Of a DNA stretch of 64,000 nt, positions 51,405-61,455 are shown in pieces (position 1 is the stretch's first letter; each line of letters starts with the position of its first letter). Below the pieces are notes generated by a model that worked only from the letters and a program-made list of their open reading frames with translations, did not search any database and had not been told where the DNA came from. The position numbers were made by a program, and so were the translations under genes. The stretch is from positions 17,663,961-17,727,960 of the forward strand of contig OW387148.1 of NCBI GenBank assembly GCA_936440205.1. The letters are read 5' to 3'. Source of the stretch: Lepidonotus clava. Taxonomy: Eukaryota > Annelida > Polychaeta > Phyllodocida > Polynoidae.

Positions 51405-54400
51405 GTGGGGCAACATCCCTGTGTGAAGGGTCCCTGGTCAGGGGTAGGGGAAAACCCTTGTCCCTCGGCCATCTGGCCGGCCAACCCTGGAGAGGTACCG
51501 GTGGAATGAGTGGTTTCTTTCATAGAGTCTTTATAAGATCATGGAGAGTAAAATAAGTATAAAAATGATAGTCCTGATATAATTTTGTTTGACCAGCGAT
51601 ACTAGATTTATTATTTCTATACCACTCGTTCGTTTCACCTTATCATAGTTTTCACTGAAGTACAGTTCGCACTTGTACCTTATCTATTTGAGTAAAATAA
51701 CGAGAGAAGCTGCGAAAAGAAGTACTATCTAACAGACTGATAATGCTCCTCGTTTGACAGAGTAAAGGCGCCAACACCCAAAAGGTGTAAACCAACCTTT
51801 AGCCCCTACAATGACGGTCTTGCCATTCAGCCTGAACTAAGGTACGATTTACACCATGAAACAAGGCGCGACTGATATCTGGCTCGCGTCTCGGGCTTGT
51901 CTAGCTTGATAAGCTGATACCCGGGCGGGTGTCAGGGTCGGGAGGGGCAGTGATAAGGGCCAAGATGAGACGGGAAAGCTGGGCTACAGGCACTGGAGTA
52001 AGGGGTATAGGCAGAACATAAAGGGACAATTTTAATTAAAAGCTTATTCGTTATATATGACAAGTATGGACATATATAAACCTCTCAAATCTAATTTACC
52101 ATTACATTTTTCAATAATAGTTTAAACGGATTTGATGGCAGTTTTTTTCTCTTTATAGATGGAACAGGAGTGCTTCTTTAGAATAATTTATTACCCGAAT
52201 TGAACCCTTAGTCATACAGCGTCAGCTGTGGTACAGCACGTACCCATCCTACACCTGAATGCTCAGGGGTACCATGTAGAGATGGGGGTAGTAGGAATAT
52301 GTGAAGCATGGGCTATCCTACAACCTACAACCCACTCAGACCCCCCTCCCCGGACTAATTATGATAACCTACCCGCCTTGTCCGGCACCCACTCACTGGT
52401 ATCAGCCACAGACTTACAAGCCTGGCAGGGACCCTCCCTATATACCGACTCACTATAGGACTAAGGTACAGGCTACTTTCTCCTATGTATGTCCTTGTCC
52501 CCAGGGAACCAATGATATACATACTCCATGCGATACTTTAGAGATTATCAACTCACCCCCTGTGAGTTTTGGACTAGTCTTGGGCTGTTTAGTCGCGGCC
52601 CCTAACTTCTATACACAATAAAAGAAGTGCGTATTCTATGTTTTTTTCCTCACTCCAGTGGCCAGCACTACATGTACCCTGGTCCAGGAGGATAAGTATC
52701 GCGGATCACCATGAGACGACTCCTCCAGGGCCATAAGGCGTGCAGATGTCAGCCTGCCGGATGGCCTGTCAGACTTCTCAATGTTAGCAGACGAGGTTCT
52801 TTGGGATTGTATTCTGCGCTAAAAAGGGTTACGTCAAGTTTTTGATAAGAATAGAGCCCGTGGTTTTTGATAAGAATAGAGGCCAACTTAAAAAAGCTGC
52901 TCAAGATGGTGATATTTGACCTGGCTCCCGGCTGGGGTAGAGGAACCCCCGCTGGGGGAGAATCAGGCCCCTCCAGAGTTGGAGGAGTGGAAGGGAGCAG
53001 GGGTTTGGGTGGAACAATGTGGGAGGTGCACTTGTTGGAGAACAGAAAGGTCACAGGTCAATTAATTAAAGCACAGTTCTTACATTGGAACATAGGTCTA
53101 CTAAAAGTTAAGTGAGGACGTCACTTTTAAGGTCTCTCGGCAAAACGTAAAGGTCTGTGTTAAAATGGGAATAACTGATATTGTACTAATAGTGTGGAAT
53201 AACTTTTACATTGCTGTACCGTGGTGTAGGGTACCTAAGTTAACCTCATCACAACATTATGAAGGGGAAACTACATGAAATACATTTACCTTTCTATATT
53301 ATATCTAGTTTTCATTTAAGGACGATTCACAAGAAAAAACATCGTTATTAGTCTTTTGGGGTTTGGGCAAATGAGTGCAAATTTGGGCTAGAATGTTGGA
53401 CATTTTTTTACTGAAGAATAATAATAATATGTATCACTATAAAGTTTTCAATATATGGGAAATTGCAAGGGTTATAAGGGATATGCTGATTTGACCTATT
53501 GCATACCTGTATGTTAGCCCTACCATGCTGGGAAGGGCGGTAGGCAAGGCAACGGCCAAGTCATGTGGATAGAAGGTGCCAGGTCGGTATATAGTGGGAG
53601 AGTAGTGCGCGAGTTTTGGGGTAGGCAGGAAAAACAGGGAGCAGGGGCTTTGGGAAGAAGTGGTAAATCTGGTGTTATAGACGATGTACCGGTATATATA
53701 TGCTGCTCAGCTGTCAAAACTCCACCCCCATCTCGGCGTAGGGGCTATGTTTTCAGGAACCCGAACTCGGCTATTTCTGGGGATAGTGGGCCGTCCGACA
53801 GTTGCCAGATGAATGGTGGTTTATGGCGGCCCACCTTCTGCAGTCCATCAACAATGAACCCCAGGGCCAATCTCTCAGGGGTGGAAATACCTCCGCCATG
53901 CCTTACAGCCGGTCTGTCCCAGGACGTCAATCATACAGGGGAATAGTCGTTATCTGAGCCAAAGGTAAAACATGCCCCAGTCATATGAGTACTTGTTCTC
54001 TTCTGTAAGTACCTAAGTGTAATTTGGCAGGCTCTAAGAACACTGGGTCTTGTTTTGGACACATACTGTTTGATTGATTCAATTGGTTCACATGTGAAGT
54101 CACGTCACTTGATTAAAATTATACAATGCTGCATAATATAGGGCCTATGCTATATGTGATAAGTTCAAGGGTAAATGAGAGAGGGGACAATTTTGAAATT
54201 GGTATTTATATATCGCTGACTGGTATTTATATATCGCTGACAAACCGTATAAGACCGGAAAATACAATAGAATTAGAATAATGGCTGGCTTATATACTCC
54301 ATAGAAATATTATTTTTTTGTATGTCATTTTTTTCCGTATAGATTCCTCAGTGAGGTCTAGAGAAGCCCTCCCACCCCCTCCAGTAGCAGTAGGCCTACA

Positions 54401-54555
54401 GCCTCATCCCACGCAGGCCCCTTTCCACTTTCTTCTAGTCAGCTTCCTAGAAGTGGGCCCAGGTAAAGTAGGGCAAAACTTGATATTTCATCTGAGGGGT
54501 GAGTTGGTATATATTATAGGCCCGTGTCCTGCCACAAGGGCTGCACTGCCTGTAA

Positions 54556-54673
54556 ACACCCCCGCCCCCTGAGTCTCCCCCACTTCCACCGGACCTTCCT
54601 GCCTCGGGCCCCAGGAGACACCCCCCTTCTCCCCCTCCTCCACCCCCTCCCCCTCCTGCTTCCTCTCCTCCAG
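54556..54673 (+). other. Pyrimidine-rich tract
   Basis: About 118 bp dominated by C and T on the plus strand (G/A on the alpha-2-like transcript). It lies in intron 2, 215 bp after the exon 2 donor. Confidence 0.8.
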
Positions 54674-54730
54674 CAAGCTCGCCCATCCAAACCCACATGC
54701 ACGAGTTTTGAGACGGTCCCCCGATTTACT

Positions 54731-54740
54731 CGCCATCTTG
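54731..54740 (-). promoter_or_regulatory. YY1-like motif in alpha-2-like intron 2
   Basis: CAAGATGGCG on the minus strand, sense for the alpha-2-like gene, about 150 bp inside intron 2. It mirrors the motif at 56063-56072 relative to the divergent promoter. Confidence 0.35.
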
Positions 54741-54887
54741 CTGACTCGCCGTTTCAGATAGGCCTCAGTTCTGAGGCTTTTAGACATATAAATACTAACT
54801 AACATGCTTTGAAACTTTGCATCTGGATAGCAGGAACCCAGTGTTATTCCCTGAAGCCCTCAAAAAGAATGAAAACGATGTACTTAC

Positions 54888-54933
54888 GGCGTGTGCACTT
54901 TGAATAACTAGGCAGGCTACCGCTACCGCAAGC
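54888..54933 (-). CDS. Col4a2-like: Collagen IV alpha-2-like, exon 2 (signal peptide core and cleavage site)
   Basis: A 46 bp exon with a strong pyrimidine-rich acceptor (ttttctcttgcag, read on the minus strand) and donor gtaagt. It completes the Leu codon split by intron 1 and then encodes LAVAVACLVIQSAHA, a hydrophobic core ending in a small-residue AHA motif typical of signal peptidase cleavage. It ends in phase 0, matching the phase 0 start of the next exon 15.1 kb away, so the mature chain would begin QAHSPF. With exon 1 this gives a leader of about 32 residues, normal for a collagen IV chain. No other product is plausible for such an exon placed between the promoter and a 7S exon on the same strand. 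Confidence 0.85.
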
Positions 54934-55073
54934 CTGCAAGAGAAAACAGGGGAGGCGATGAGTTGGGAGCGGTTGTCAACAAGCAAGCACGATTCTGGTT
55001 TAAACCTATTAAAAATGATGATACTAACTAGAAAATTGACAAGGGGGTGGATTAGACATTAGTGGGTACTTAC
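54934..55073 (-). other. Intron 1 of the alpha-2-like gene
   Basis: A 140 bp intron, GTAAGT to TTGCAG on the minus strand, splitting a leucine codon inside the signal peptide (phase 2). It is by far the shortest intron of the gene seen here. Confidence 0.82.
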
Positions 55074-55123
55074 AACAGGTTTTTATGCCTCGAGTGGGAG
55101 TTTGCTTGGAGTGCTCCCTCCAT
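55074..55123 (-). CDS. Col4a2-like: Collagen IV alpha-2-like, exon 1 coding part (start of signal peptide)
   Basis: This is the first coding exon of the minus-strand type IV collagen gene. The ATG (CAT on the plus strand at 55121-55123) opens 16 codons, MEGALQANSHSRHKNL, then two bases TT, followed by a consensus donor gtaagt. The two leftover bases join the single base that opens the next exon to make TTG (Leu). The result is a classical signal peptide: a basic n-region (R, H, K), then a hydrophobic core that starts with three leucines. The exact phase match across a 140 bp intron is the main evidence for this start, since the exon is too short to show homology by itself. The 5' UTR continues rightward into the GC-rich divergent promoter. 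The product is secreted, assembles in the ER as a heterotrimer, and is laid down in basement membrane. The transcription start is not determined. Confidence 0.82.
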
Positions 55124-56215
55124 GTTGAGCCGCTGTCCGGCCGTCCGCCGCCGCCTCGCAGATGACTGCTACTGGTCTTGCATGCACACGGCGCCTCCTC
55201 CTGTGGCCGTAGTAAGGTGTTCACGTGTCCGTCCTGTCCCACTGACCGCCCCACGCTCCGGCGGTCACTGCTCACCTCTCTATCTGAGCTGAGAATCCTC
55301 GTCCTTTTGCTCGTCGTGCCGAGTTGTGGCCGTCTCCTCTGGGCTAAGTGGACGCGAGTCGTCCAGTAAATCCCGCCTCGGAGACTGCGACAAGCCGCTG
55401 TAGCACAGACAGCGTCTCGGACTGACTGCTGGAGGAAGGTCCCACCCGGGAGGAAGGGGGCGGGGCCAGCGCACCACCTGCACCTTGGGAGAATTTCCCC
55501 AAGGGTTTCCGCGCCACCCACAAAGCGGCAAGATAAGGGTTCAAAGACACAGCGCGCCCACGCCAGACTTCGGAAAACAACGGGTTGGGTCGCTTCTGAT
55601 ACCTGGGTGGTGTTTTTGATGTGCAAACTGTGGTTTGTGATAGTGGGAGGCAGTTGTTTCTTTGAGTGTGAGCTGGGGCTGACTGGGGTGCGAAGCCCGA
55701 TAAGGGCAAGGGGCAGGTGATTGACAGGTCAGTGAGGCTGAGGGGCGGCCTGCGGCTGGGGCGGGGAGGTGCACAGATGCAGAGGACTAGCGGATGAATT
55801 TCTACCTACGCGATCAGACATAGTCCGAATATTACTCAGATCTGGCATCTACCTTAGACGCTACCATTCAATTTATCACACAATAGAGCATACCTTTGAG
55901 GCATTACAACTATCTTCTTTATGCCAAATTGAGGAAATCTTCCTGAGAGCCGTTGCTAGGATTTAGGCACCAAGTCCAAAATCTTAAAAAAAGTAGTGCG
56001 CTGCCAGCAGTGGTGCGGCTGAGGGGAGCTGTCTGCTTCAGCATGTGCGAGTCTGCCACTGCCAAGATGGTGGAAATGTAAGCTCCGTCCGCCGTGTCGA
56101 AAACGCTGGGAAAAGTAAGACTTTCAGCGTTTAACGGAGGAGGATGAGTACATTTCCCCTACCCTAGGACGGTTAACAGTGCGTGAGAGTGTCGGTGGCG
56201 TTGAGCTGCAGGAGG
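55124..56215. promoter_or_regulatory. Divergent promoter region between the two collagen IV genes
   Basis: This 1092 bp interval separates the two initiation codons and must contain both 5' UTRs and transcription starts. It is GC- and CpG-rich over roughly 55124-55770, with GC boxes at 55456-55467 (GGGGGCGGGGCC) and 55758-55766 (GGGGCGGGG). I saw no convincing TATA box on either strand. A RFX-like half site (CCGTTGCTAGG) lies near 55950. Vertebrate COL4A1/COL4A2 and Drosophila collagen IV genes share divergent promoters, so coordinated transcription from this interval is expected. Exact starts cannot be read from sequence. The part 55770-56000 is less GC-rich and may separate two core promoters. 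Confidence 0.75.
56063..56072 (+). promoter_or_regulatory. YY1-like motif in the alpha-1-like leader
   Basis: CAAGATGGTG reads in the sense direction about 150 bp before the alpha-1-like ATG. YY1 sites of this form often sit just downstream of transcription starts in sense orientation. A sense-oriented partner (CAAGATGGCG) occurs on the minus strand at 54731-54740. The ATG inside the motif opens a four-codon uORF (56067-56081) if it is transcribed. Confidence 0.4.
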
Positions 56216-56302
56216 ATGGCAGCCCTAAACGCGGTTTTCTTCCCAACTTTACTAACTGTTTTGGTCTTGTTGACAGTGTGGAATCAGGAGACGTCAGCCG
56301 CG
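56216..56302 (+). CDS. Col4a1-like: Collagen IV alpha-1-like, exon 1 (signal peptide)
   Basis: An 87 bp coding part (29 codons, phase 0), starting MAALNAVFFP and followed by a hydrophobic TLLTVLVLLTVW stretch and a polar tail NQETSAA, then donor gtaggt. It is a typical cleavable signal peptide: a short n-region without strong charge, a hydrophobic core of about 16 residues, and small residues at the end. The assignment to collagen IV comes from the next exon, which joins in phase 0 after a 5.2 kb intron, and from the mirror-image partner 1.1 kb to the left. The ATG has a purine at -3 and G at +4 (aggATGG). Alone it would be only a putative secreted-protein exon. Confidence 0.8.
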
Positions 56303-56609
56303 GTAGGTGCACTTTTATTATTGATATATCTCCATTATATCTTACCCTAAAGTCACAATATTGTGCGTGCATGTTAATGAATAATATACATACTTATTAA
56401 TGTTAAAACTAAGCCATGTTGTCATACAAATTAGCCCAGGGCATTAGAATGAATCTCACTTCATTGAGTAGAGGGGAGGGCCGCGTAGGCCGGGCAGCGG
56501 TAGGCCTCCGCTGGTCGGGGATTTTCTTCGGGGGTCGTCTCAAAACCCAGAGAAGGTTCGGTAAATTAGTGACGTAGGTGTCGCCACTGGGCGGGGGTGG
56601 TGTCGGGGG

Positions 56610-56661
56610 GAGCAGCTCGGGGCCCGGGGAGTAGTTCCCCGTCCCTCCCCGCGAGCTGCTC
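56610..56661. promoter_or_regulatory. Inverted GAGCAGCTC pair near the alpha-1-like start
   Basis: GAGCAGCTC at 56610 and its inverse at 56653 lie in a GC-rich island about 300 bp inside alpha-1-like intron 1. This is the copy closest to the divergent promoter. Confidence 0.5.
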
Positions 56662-58268
56662 GGGCCGGGGGTGGTGGACACTCACCGCCCCCTGCCCCTA
56701 CCACTTGGGGCCCTGACACAGGAAGACATGATTTCCTCACAGAATTTGAGTATCCTCCCACATCTGGACATGCCAGTTCTCAGCGCTCAGCAATTTAGGA
56801 TATCGTTCGTTTCCTCACAAAACTATAGAGCTATAAAACTATCAGTTCCGAGAACGTGAATTACTAGTTAGTAGCACATTCAGAGGTAGCGCGTCCGCTT
56901 GCATCCCTACTTTCCTATAAAACTTGTTTTCTATAAAATTTGCGTTAGTTAATATGAAGTGAAGCCTTTCAGAATGGACATAATTCTTTCCATGTCTGAA
57001 ATTAGTGAAAATCAATCGCTTTGTGCCCATTAAGTCATGTAATTAAAGTGAGATTTAAAAAAGAAAAGTCTCGTCTTTGGTGCTCTGAATGCGCATCAAA
57101 AAACCTTCCTTCTACACTTTTTGATTTAAATCATACCTTTTTAATTAGGCGTCTCTGTCTGACACGAGGGTCATCTATTTGCTCTTGAGATTGACTACGT
57201 GTTATCTGGAAAGCGGGATGGATTTGATAGATTTCCCTTATCACATTTATTATCATGGTATAGATATGGATATGGCTCTGGATGGATTTAACTTGTAAAA
57301 CATACATTTCCTGAGGGTTTCTAGGGATTATCGCTAGATAATGATCCAGAGCTGTGACAGATTAAGATAAACAGTATGTCTCTACCTGTCAGTTGGTTGG
57401 CCTGTATCAGATTTTTCCGGTAGCAATGGCGTGTTGGGTGAAGAATAATTGGTGTAGCTCCCTCTTATCATAGAGGTACATAGAAATCATCTTATGATCT
57501 ACGTCTATGGTCCTATTCTCCATAATCTGTCGCCGTTATTTGCAACTGATTCATATCAATTTCTGGTGATGGTTTATTTGGTGACATTTTGTAAAACAAT
57601 TGGTGTGTCTCAGTTCATAGTGTTGCGAAGAAATGTCGTAGGGGAAATCAATAGTTCAAAGTTTATATAAGTATAACGTCGGAGTAGTGAGCTAATCATC
57701 ACTAGTCTATTAATACTGAAATTACATTGACGTGCCCAACGAGTATAGACAGGAAACTATGACTTGTCTTTTATTCTGATCCTATAAAATTCATAGTCGT
57801 TAAAATATATATGTAATCAGAACTAAAATAGCGCTGCGTCATCTTAATTTATCAATTGTTTTAAGTATATGAGCCTTTCTATTTTTGATCTATTACTTTC
57901 ACGGAGTGGAAACTATGAAGCACTATAAATGAGAAGCTCAAATTTACTCTACATAACTTCAAAGCCCAAGAGACTGTACCCACTTTATCGCGTAGTCGCT
58001 TGGACATATGGATTAAAGGAGGTGGATGGGAGGCTGGAGGTGCGGATTGTCCCTCTATAATCCCCACACTCCCGCCGTCAGTCAAAACAAACGCTGCGCC
58101 ACAACACATTGTCCCCTGCCGCACCACCCACCCACCCTTCAACCCTCCCACCGCTACACCTTTGACGGTTTTCGCCGACTCAGCACTTCGATAAGCCTGT
58201 ATCCTTTGAAGTGTGTGGGGAGAGGGGAGGGGTGTGGAGGGGGTGCAACATGGAGGGTAACTCAAGGC

Positions 58269-58287
58269 ACCCAAAAGAGGGCGCCAG
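58269..58287 (+). promoter_or_regulatory. CTCF-like core (weaker)
   Basis: CACCCAAAAGAGGGCGCCAG keeps the AGRGGGCGC half but departs in the left half. Confidence 0.3.
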
Positions 58288-58922
58288 TGGTGCTCAAGGA
58301 GAGAAGTGTTTCTTGGGTCCGTTATGTGAGCCGATATGGCGACGATAGAAACAAGCAATAAAAACATGAATTGTGAAGTGTTCAGCCCCTTTCCCTGTAT
58401 AATTATGCGATTTTTCATTGGGATTACTTGCAATTCTGAACCATTGTAACGGTCGTATTGTATTAAGAAATTATCATCATCGGGAAATAGTTCTATGCTC
58501 TACCACTCAGGTGTCAATGTAAATCGTAATAGATTTTTTATGTCAAAGTAATGACTTTTCTATACAATTTAAAGTAGCAATATTATTACTTTCTAAGAAG
58601 AAAAATCTCATAGGTCAGAGGGTTTTAATTCACTTTTGGAAATATTTACGACTCGTCTAACATAAGACAAATCAATGTTTGACAAAGTCATCGAAATAGG
58701 TTGTTTGCTTAGACATTGATTGTGTTGTGAGCAAAACTTTGGTCGCTACCGGGGAGACCGCCCTCCCAAGATGAGGCCTGCATAGTATCTAATATGCCCT
58801 GTCTACGCCCGTCTCTCCTAACGGTTAACTGCACGCCGGTAATGGACGAAGAATTAATATGACCAGAACACAGCATCTATTGAGATATATATAGTAATAT
58901 TGAAGTATATGCTTACTATAGT

Positions 58923-58963
58923 AATAATGCAAACCGTCTATAGTATAGACGGTGTGCATTATT
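58923..58963. repeat. 41 bp near-perfect palindrome
   Basis: The left arm AATAATGCAAACCGTCTATA pairs with the right arm with one mismatch and no loop. It lies in alpha-1-like intron 1 and may be the core of a small inverted-repeat element. Confidence 0.85.
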
Positions 58964-59338
58964 TCCAGATCCAAGGGGGGGCGTCATTCGATTATAATGT
59001 GAACATTGTACATTATCTGAAATTATAAGTTATCATAATTATTGTGAAATTATTCTAATTTTGGAGCATTACATTATAACCCAAATTATAAATTCCATTT
59101 TCAACCGAGGGTAATGATGGTGGGGTAGTGAGGGTGTTGCCCGTTATATGCCATATAAAGAAGAAACGACCCAACATGGACGTTTCTGTCTGCACAGGGT
59201 TCGTGGCAGATTAACCCCACAAGAAAAAGGCCATCTTCTCAATGCTCGTATTCCGAAAAACCGGCGCAACCACCAGGCTGATAGTTGATGTATCAGTCTA
59301 GTTTTTTTTCCCGTGAGTGCGGGTGTCGTGGGGTGCGG

Positions 59339-59417
59339 CACGTGTCGGGGGGCGGGCGGGCACGTGTCGGGGGGCGGGGGGAGGGCTCGGAGGGCGGGGG
59401 GCGGGCGTGGGGGGCGG
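59339..59417 (+). other. G-rich tract, quadruplex-prone
   Basis: More than ten runs of three or more G within 80 bp of the sense strand of alpha-1-like intron 1 (for example GGGGGGCGGGCGGG). It could form a G-quadruplex in DNA or pre-mRNA. Confidence 0.8.
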
Positions 59418-59776
59418 CCACTGTGTAGACACACGGCGCGGCATGGATCATAACACACCCCTGGGACACAGGCGGGCTGTCAGTTAAAAAATGGTGTGAC
59501 AGGGGACCAGGGGTTGTCTTTTTTTAGTCATATCATTCAGTGAAATCTACAGCATTGTGGTTGTAGATTTGTTGCGGGATGTGGTAACCATGTGTCCCCC
59601 GTTTTCCGTATTGACATAGACGTTTCACCATAATTGAGAAACACATGCAAACATATCTCTAATTGTTCAAATTGCCATGTCTATATGGATGGCGAAAGAG
59701 TAAATGTCAGTATTCATGGTTATTGCTCGGGATATGATATACCTTTTTTGGAATGACGTCGTCCCGTCCGAATGTC

Positions 59777-59804
59777 ACTTCCGGTTTCCAGTTGTCACTT
59801 CCGG
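59777..59804 (-). promoter_or_regulatory. Paired ETS-like sites
   Basis: Two copies of GTCACTTCCGGTTT have their ETS cores 20 bp apart, about two helical turns, inside alpha-1-like intron 1. A similar pair in opposite orientation (CCGGAAGT at 11076 and 11091) lies in the alpha-2-like intron 3. Confidence 0.4.
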
Positions 59805-61240
59805 TTTTTGAATATCCTTTGGTCAAACTGCAACACAGCTCAGATTCCGTCCGAATCATCACTGCATGGGTCAGTTTCTGGGAGGGTAATGGCGGCGGAT
59901 TGTTGACATGAAATCACAGTTTGGGTTTGATAAAATAGAATGAGATGACCATGTAAAAACCATTATGCAAAGCATCATTAGCCCAAATTCAAGTATTCTG
60001 GATGATAGTTATGAGATGACACTATCAGAATCACAAATAAACACTTTGACAGGTGTTCGAATCAAGAAAGTAGATCCGGCAGCAACGATCTTTTTCAAAA
60101 CAATGAAGGTGAAAATGTGAAGATATATACAAATATATGATCTGTTATTGCATAAAACCTACTAATTACGAATTCTGTGCCAACTCTTGTATATGAATTA
60201 TCAGTGTACACCAGTGTACACCCAACAACCTTAGAACTATGTTTTGGCGTCGGGCTACGGACCGAAAGGAGTGCGCGTATGAAGCGCCCCGAAAAGCTCG
60301 GGCGTGTTGGGGCCAACCCTCACAGAGGTGAGTCGAGGTAGGGAAACGGACGCGAACCGCCGATGTGGGACAGGTTGATCCTTTGGTATACTGCACGTTT
60401 CAAATCTCTATACAATTGCTTGTGAAATATTTCCCATTTTGATGTGTAAACATCAATAGATCGAAAAAAATTGCAATAAAATAAAGGATATTGTAGACCC
60501 TATATATAGTCCTTACATGTTTGTTACTCTTCTATTGAGTAATCTTACTCGACACAAGAAATACATTAAAATTCAAACAACTGATCCATTATCATATTGT
60601 TACTTACGTGGTCAACCATATGGAGATCGACAGTAGTAGCCTAAATTCTTTGATTTTGTTTGGAATGTATGGTGAAAATTAGCTATCTACTCTCTGTATG
60701 TACAGACAAATGGTCTAGGGAGGCCAATCCCTCCAGCTTGGTATTAAAAGATTATTGCCATCCGGCTTTGGCAAAGGCTTTGGCAAAGGCTGTGCTAGTG
60801 GTCTGGTCTGGTCCATGTGGTCATAGTTACAGCATGGAGGGTAAGCTAAGAATTACCCTCCATGGTTACAGTATTGCATAAATACTAGTCTCCAGTTAAT
60901 GCATGCCAGAGAGATGCCCGGAGGATGTCTGGTTAATGGCTGCAGGTAGAGATTACATATTTTGTGTCTCTTATTTCAATCTGGGCAACGAAAACATGAT
61001 AATAAATTCTCCATTCGAGAGGCACTTTAACATTTTAGTGCTTTACGGATATTTTCCAAAGGAATCAATTTGATGCCACTTTGAAGCATTCTGTTTACCA
61101 TTATAACAAAATGAAAACATCTTCCCATTATCTAGCACAATGTTTTCGATTTTCTATAAGTTCCTGGTCAGAGACCTAAAAACTGACCCAAACCAGCTGC
61201 AGTTTGATCTTCGTGGAGGTGTAGATGAGGGGGGGGTCCC

Positions 61241-61340
61241 ATGTCGCCCTGTCAAATTTAAAAAATTGGTAATGTCATCCTGTCGAATGTTGATGTCGCC
61301 CTGTCAAATTTAAGAAAATCTTGATGTCGCATGTCACTAA
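61241..61340. repeat. Degenerate GATGTCGCCCTGTCAAATTT repeat
   Basis: Near copies at about 61241, 61271 and 61292, with weaker ones near 61322 and 61352. The spacing is irregular (about 20-30 bp). Confidence 0.7.
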
Positions 61341-61455
61341 GCCCAAAAAAGGCCGTGTCGCCCTGTTGATTTTAGGGGTCTACACCCATCTTCGTACATT
61401 TTGATATCTTCTGTACCTTTCAGTTTTAACTAATCGCCCGTGTTTTGTCTTTCAG

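Larger units (their letters stand above)
39827..54887 (-). other. Intron 2 of the alpha-2-like gene (15.1 kb)
   Basis: A phase 0 intron between the signal-peptide exon and the 7S exon. It holds a pyrimidine tract (54556-54673), a two-copy repeat near 50.2 kb, a MITE-like element at 45285-45893, a palindrome at 40279-40321, CTCF-like cores at 41511 and 51388, a GAGCAGCTC pair at 42.2 kb and one candidate exon on the opposite strand (43714-43961). The stretches 46-49.4 kb, 50.5-51.3 kb and 51.5-54.5 kb show nothing I can assign. Confidence 0.8.
56303..61455 (+). other. Intron 1 of the alpha-1-like gene (5.2 kb)
   Basis: A phase 0 intron, GTAGGT to TTTCAG. It contains a GAGCAGCTC pair (56610-56661), a CTCF-like core (58269-58287), a 41 bp palindrome (58923-58963), a G-rich tract (59339-59417), two ETS-like sites (59777-59804) and a short degenerate repeat at 61241-61340. 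The remainder looks unique and non-coding. Confidence 0.8.

Noticed and set aside
55024-55626. 200-codon open frame on the minus strand across the promoter
   Set aside because: GC-rich promoter DNA has few stops. It is out of frame with the real signal-peptide exon and ends in that exon's donor region.
57879-58433. 184-codon open frame on the minus strand
   Set aside because: Low-complexity Pro/Gly stretches from GC-rich DNA, no domain, and it lies in a collagen intron.
60054-60066. GTTCGAATC string considered as a tRNA B box
   Set aside because: No matching A box and no cloverleaf pairing around it.
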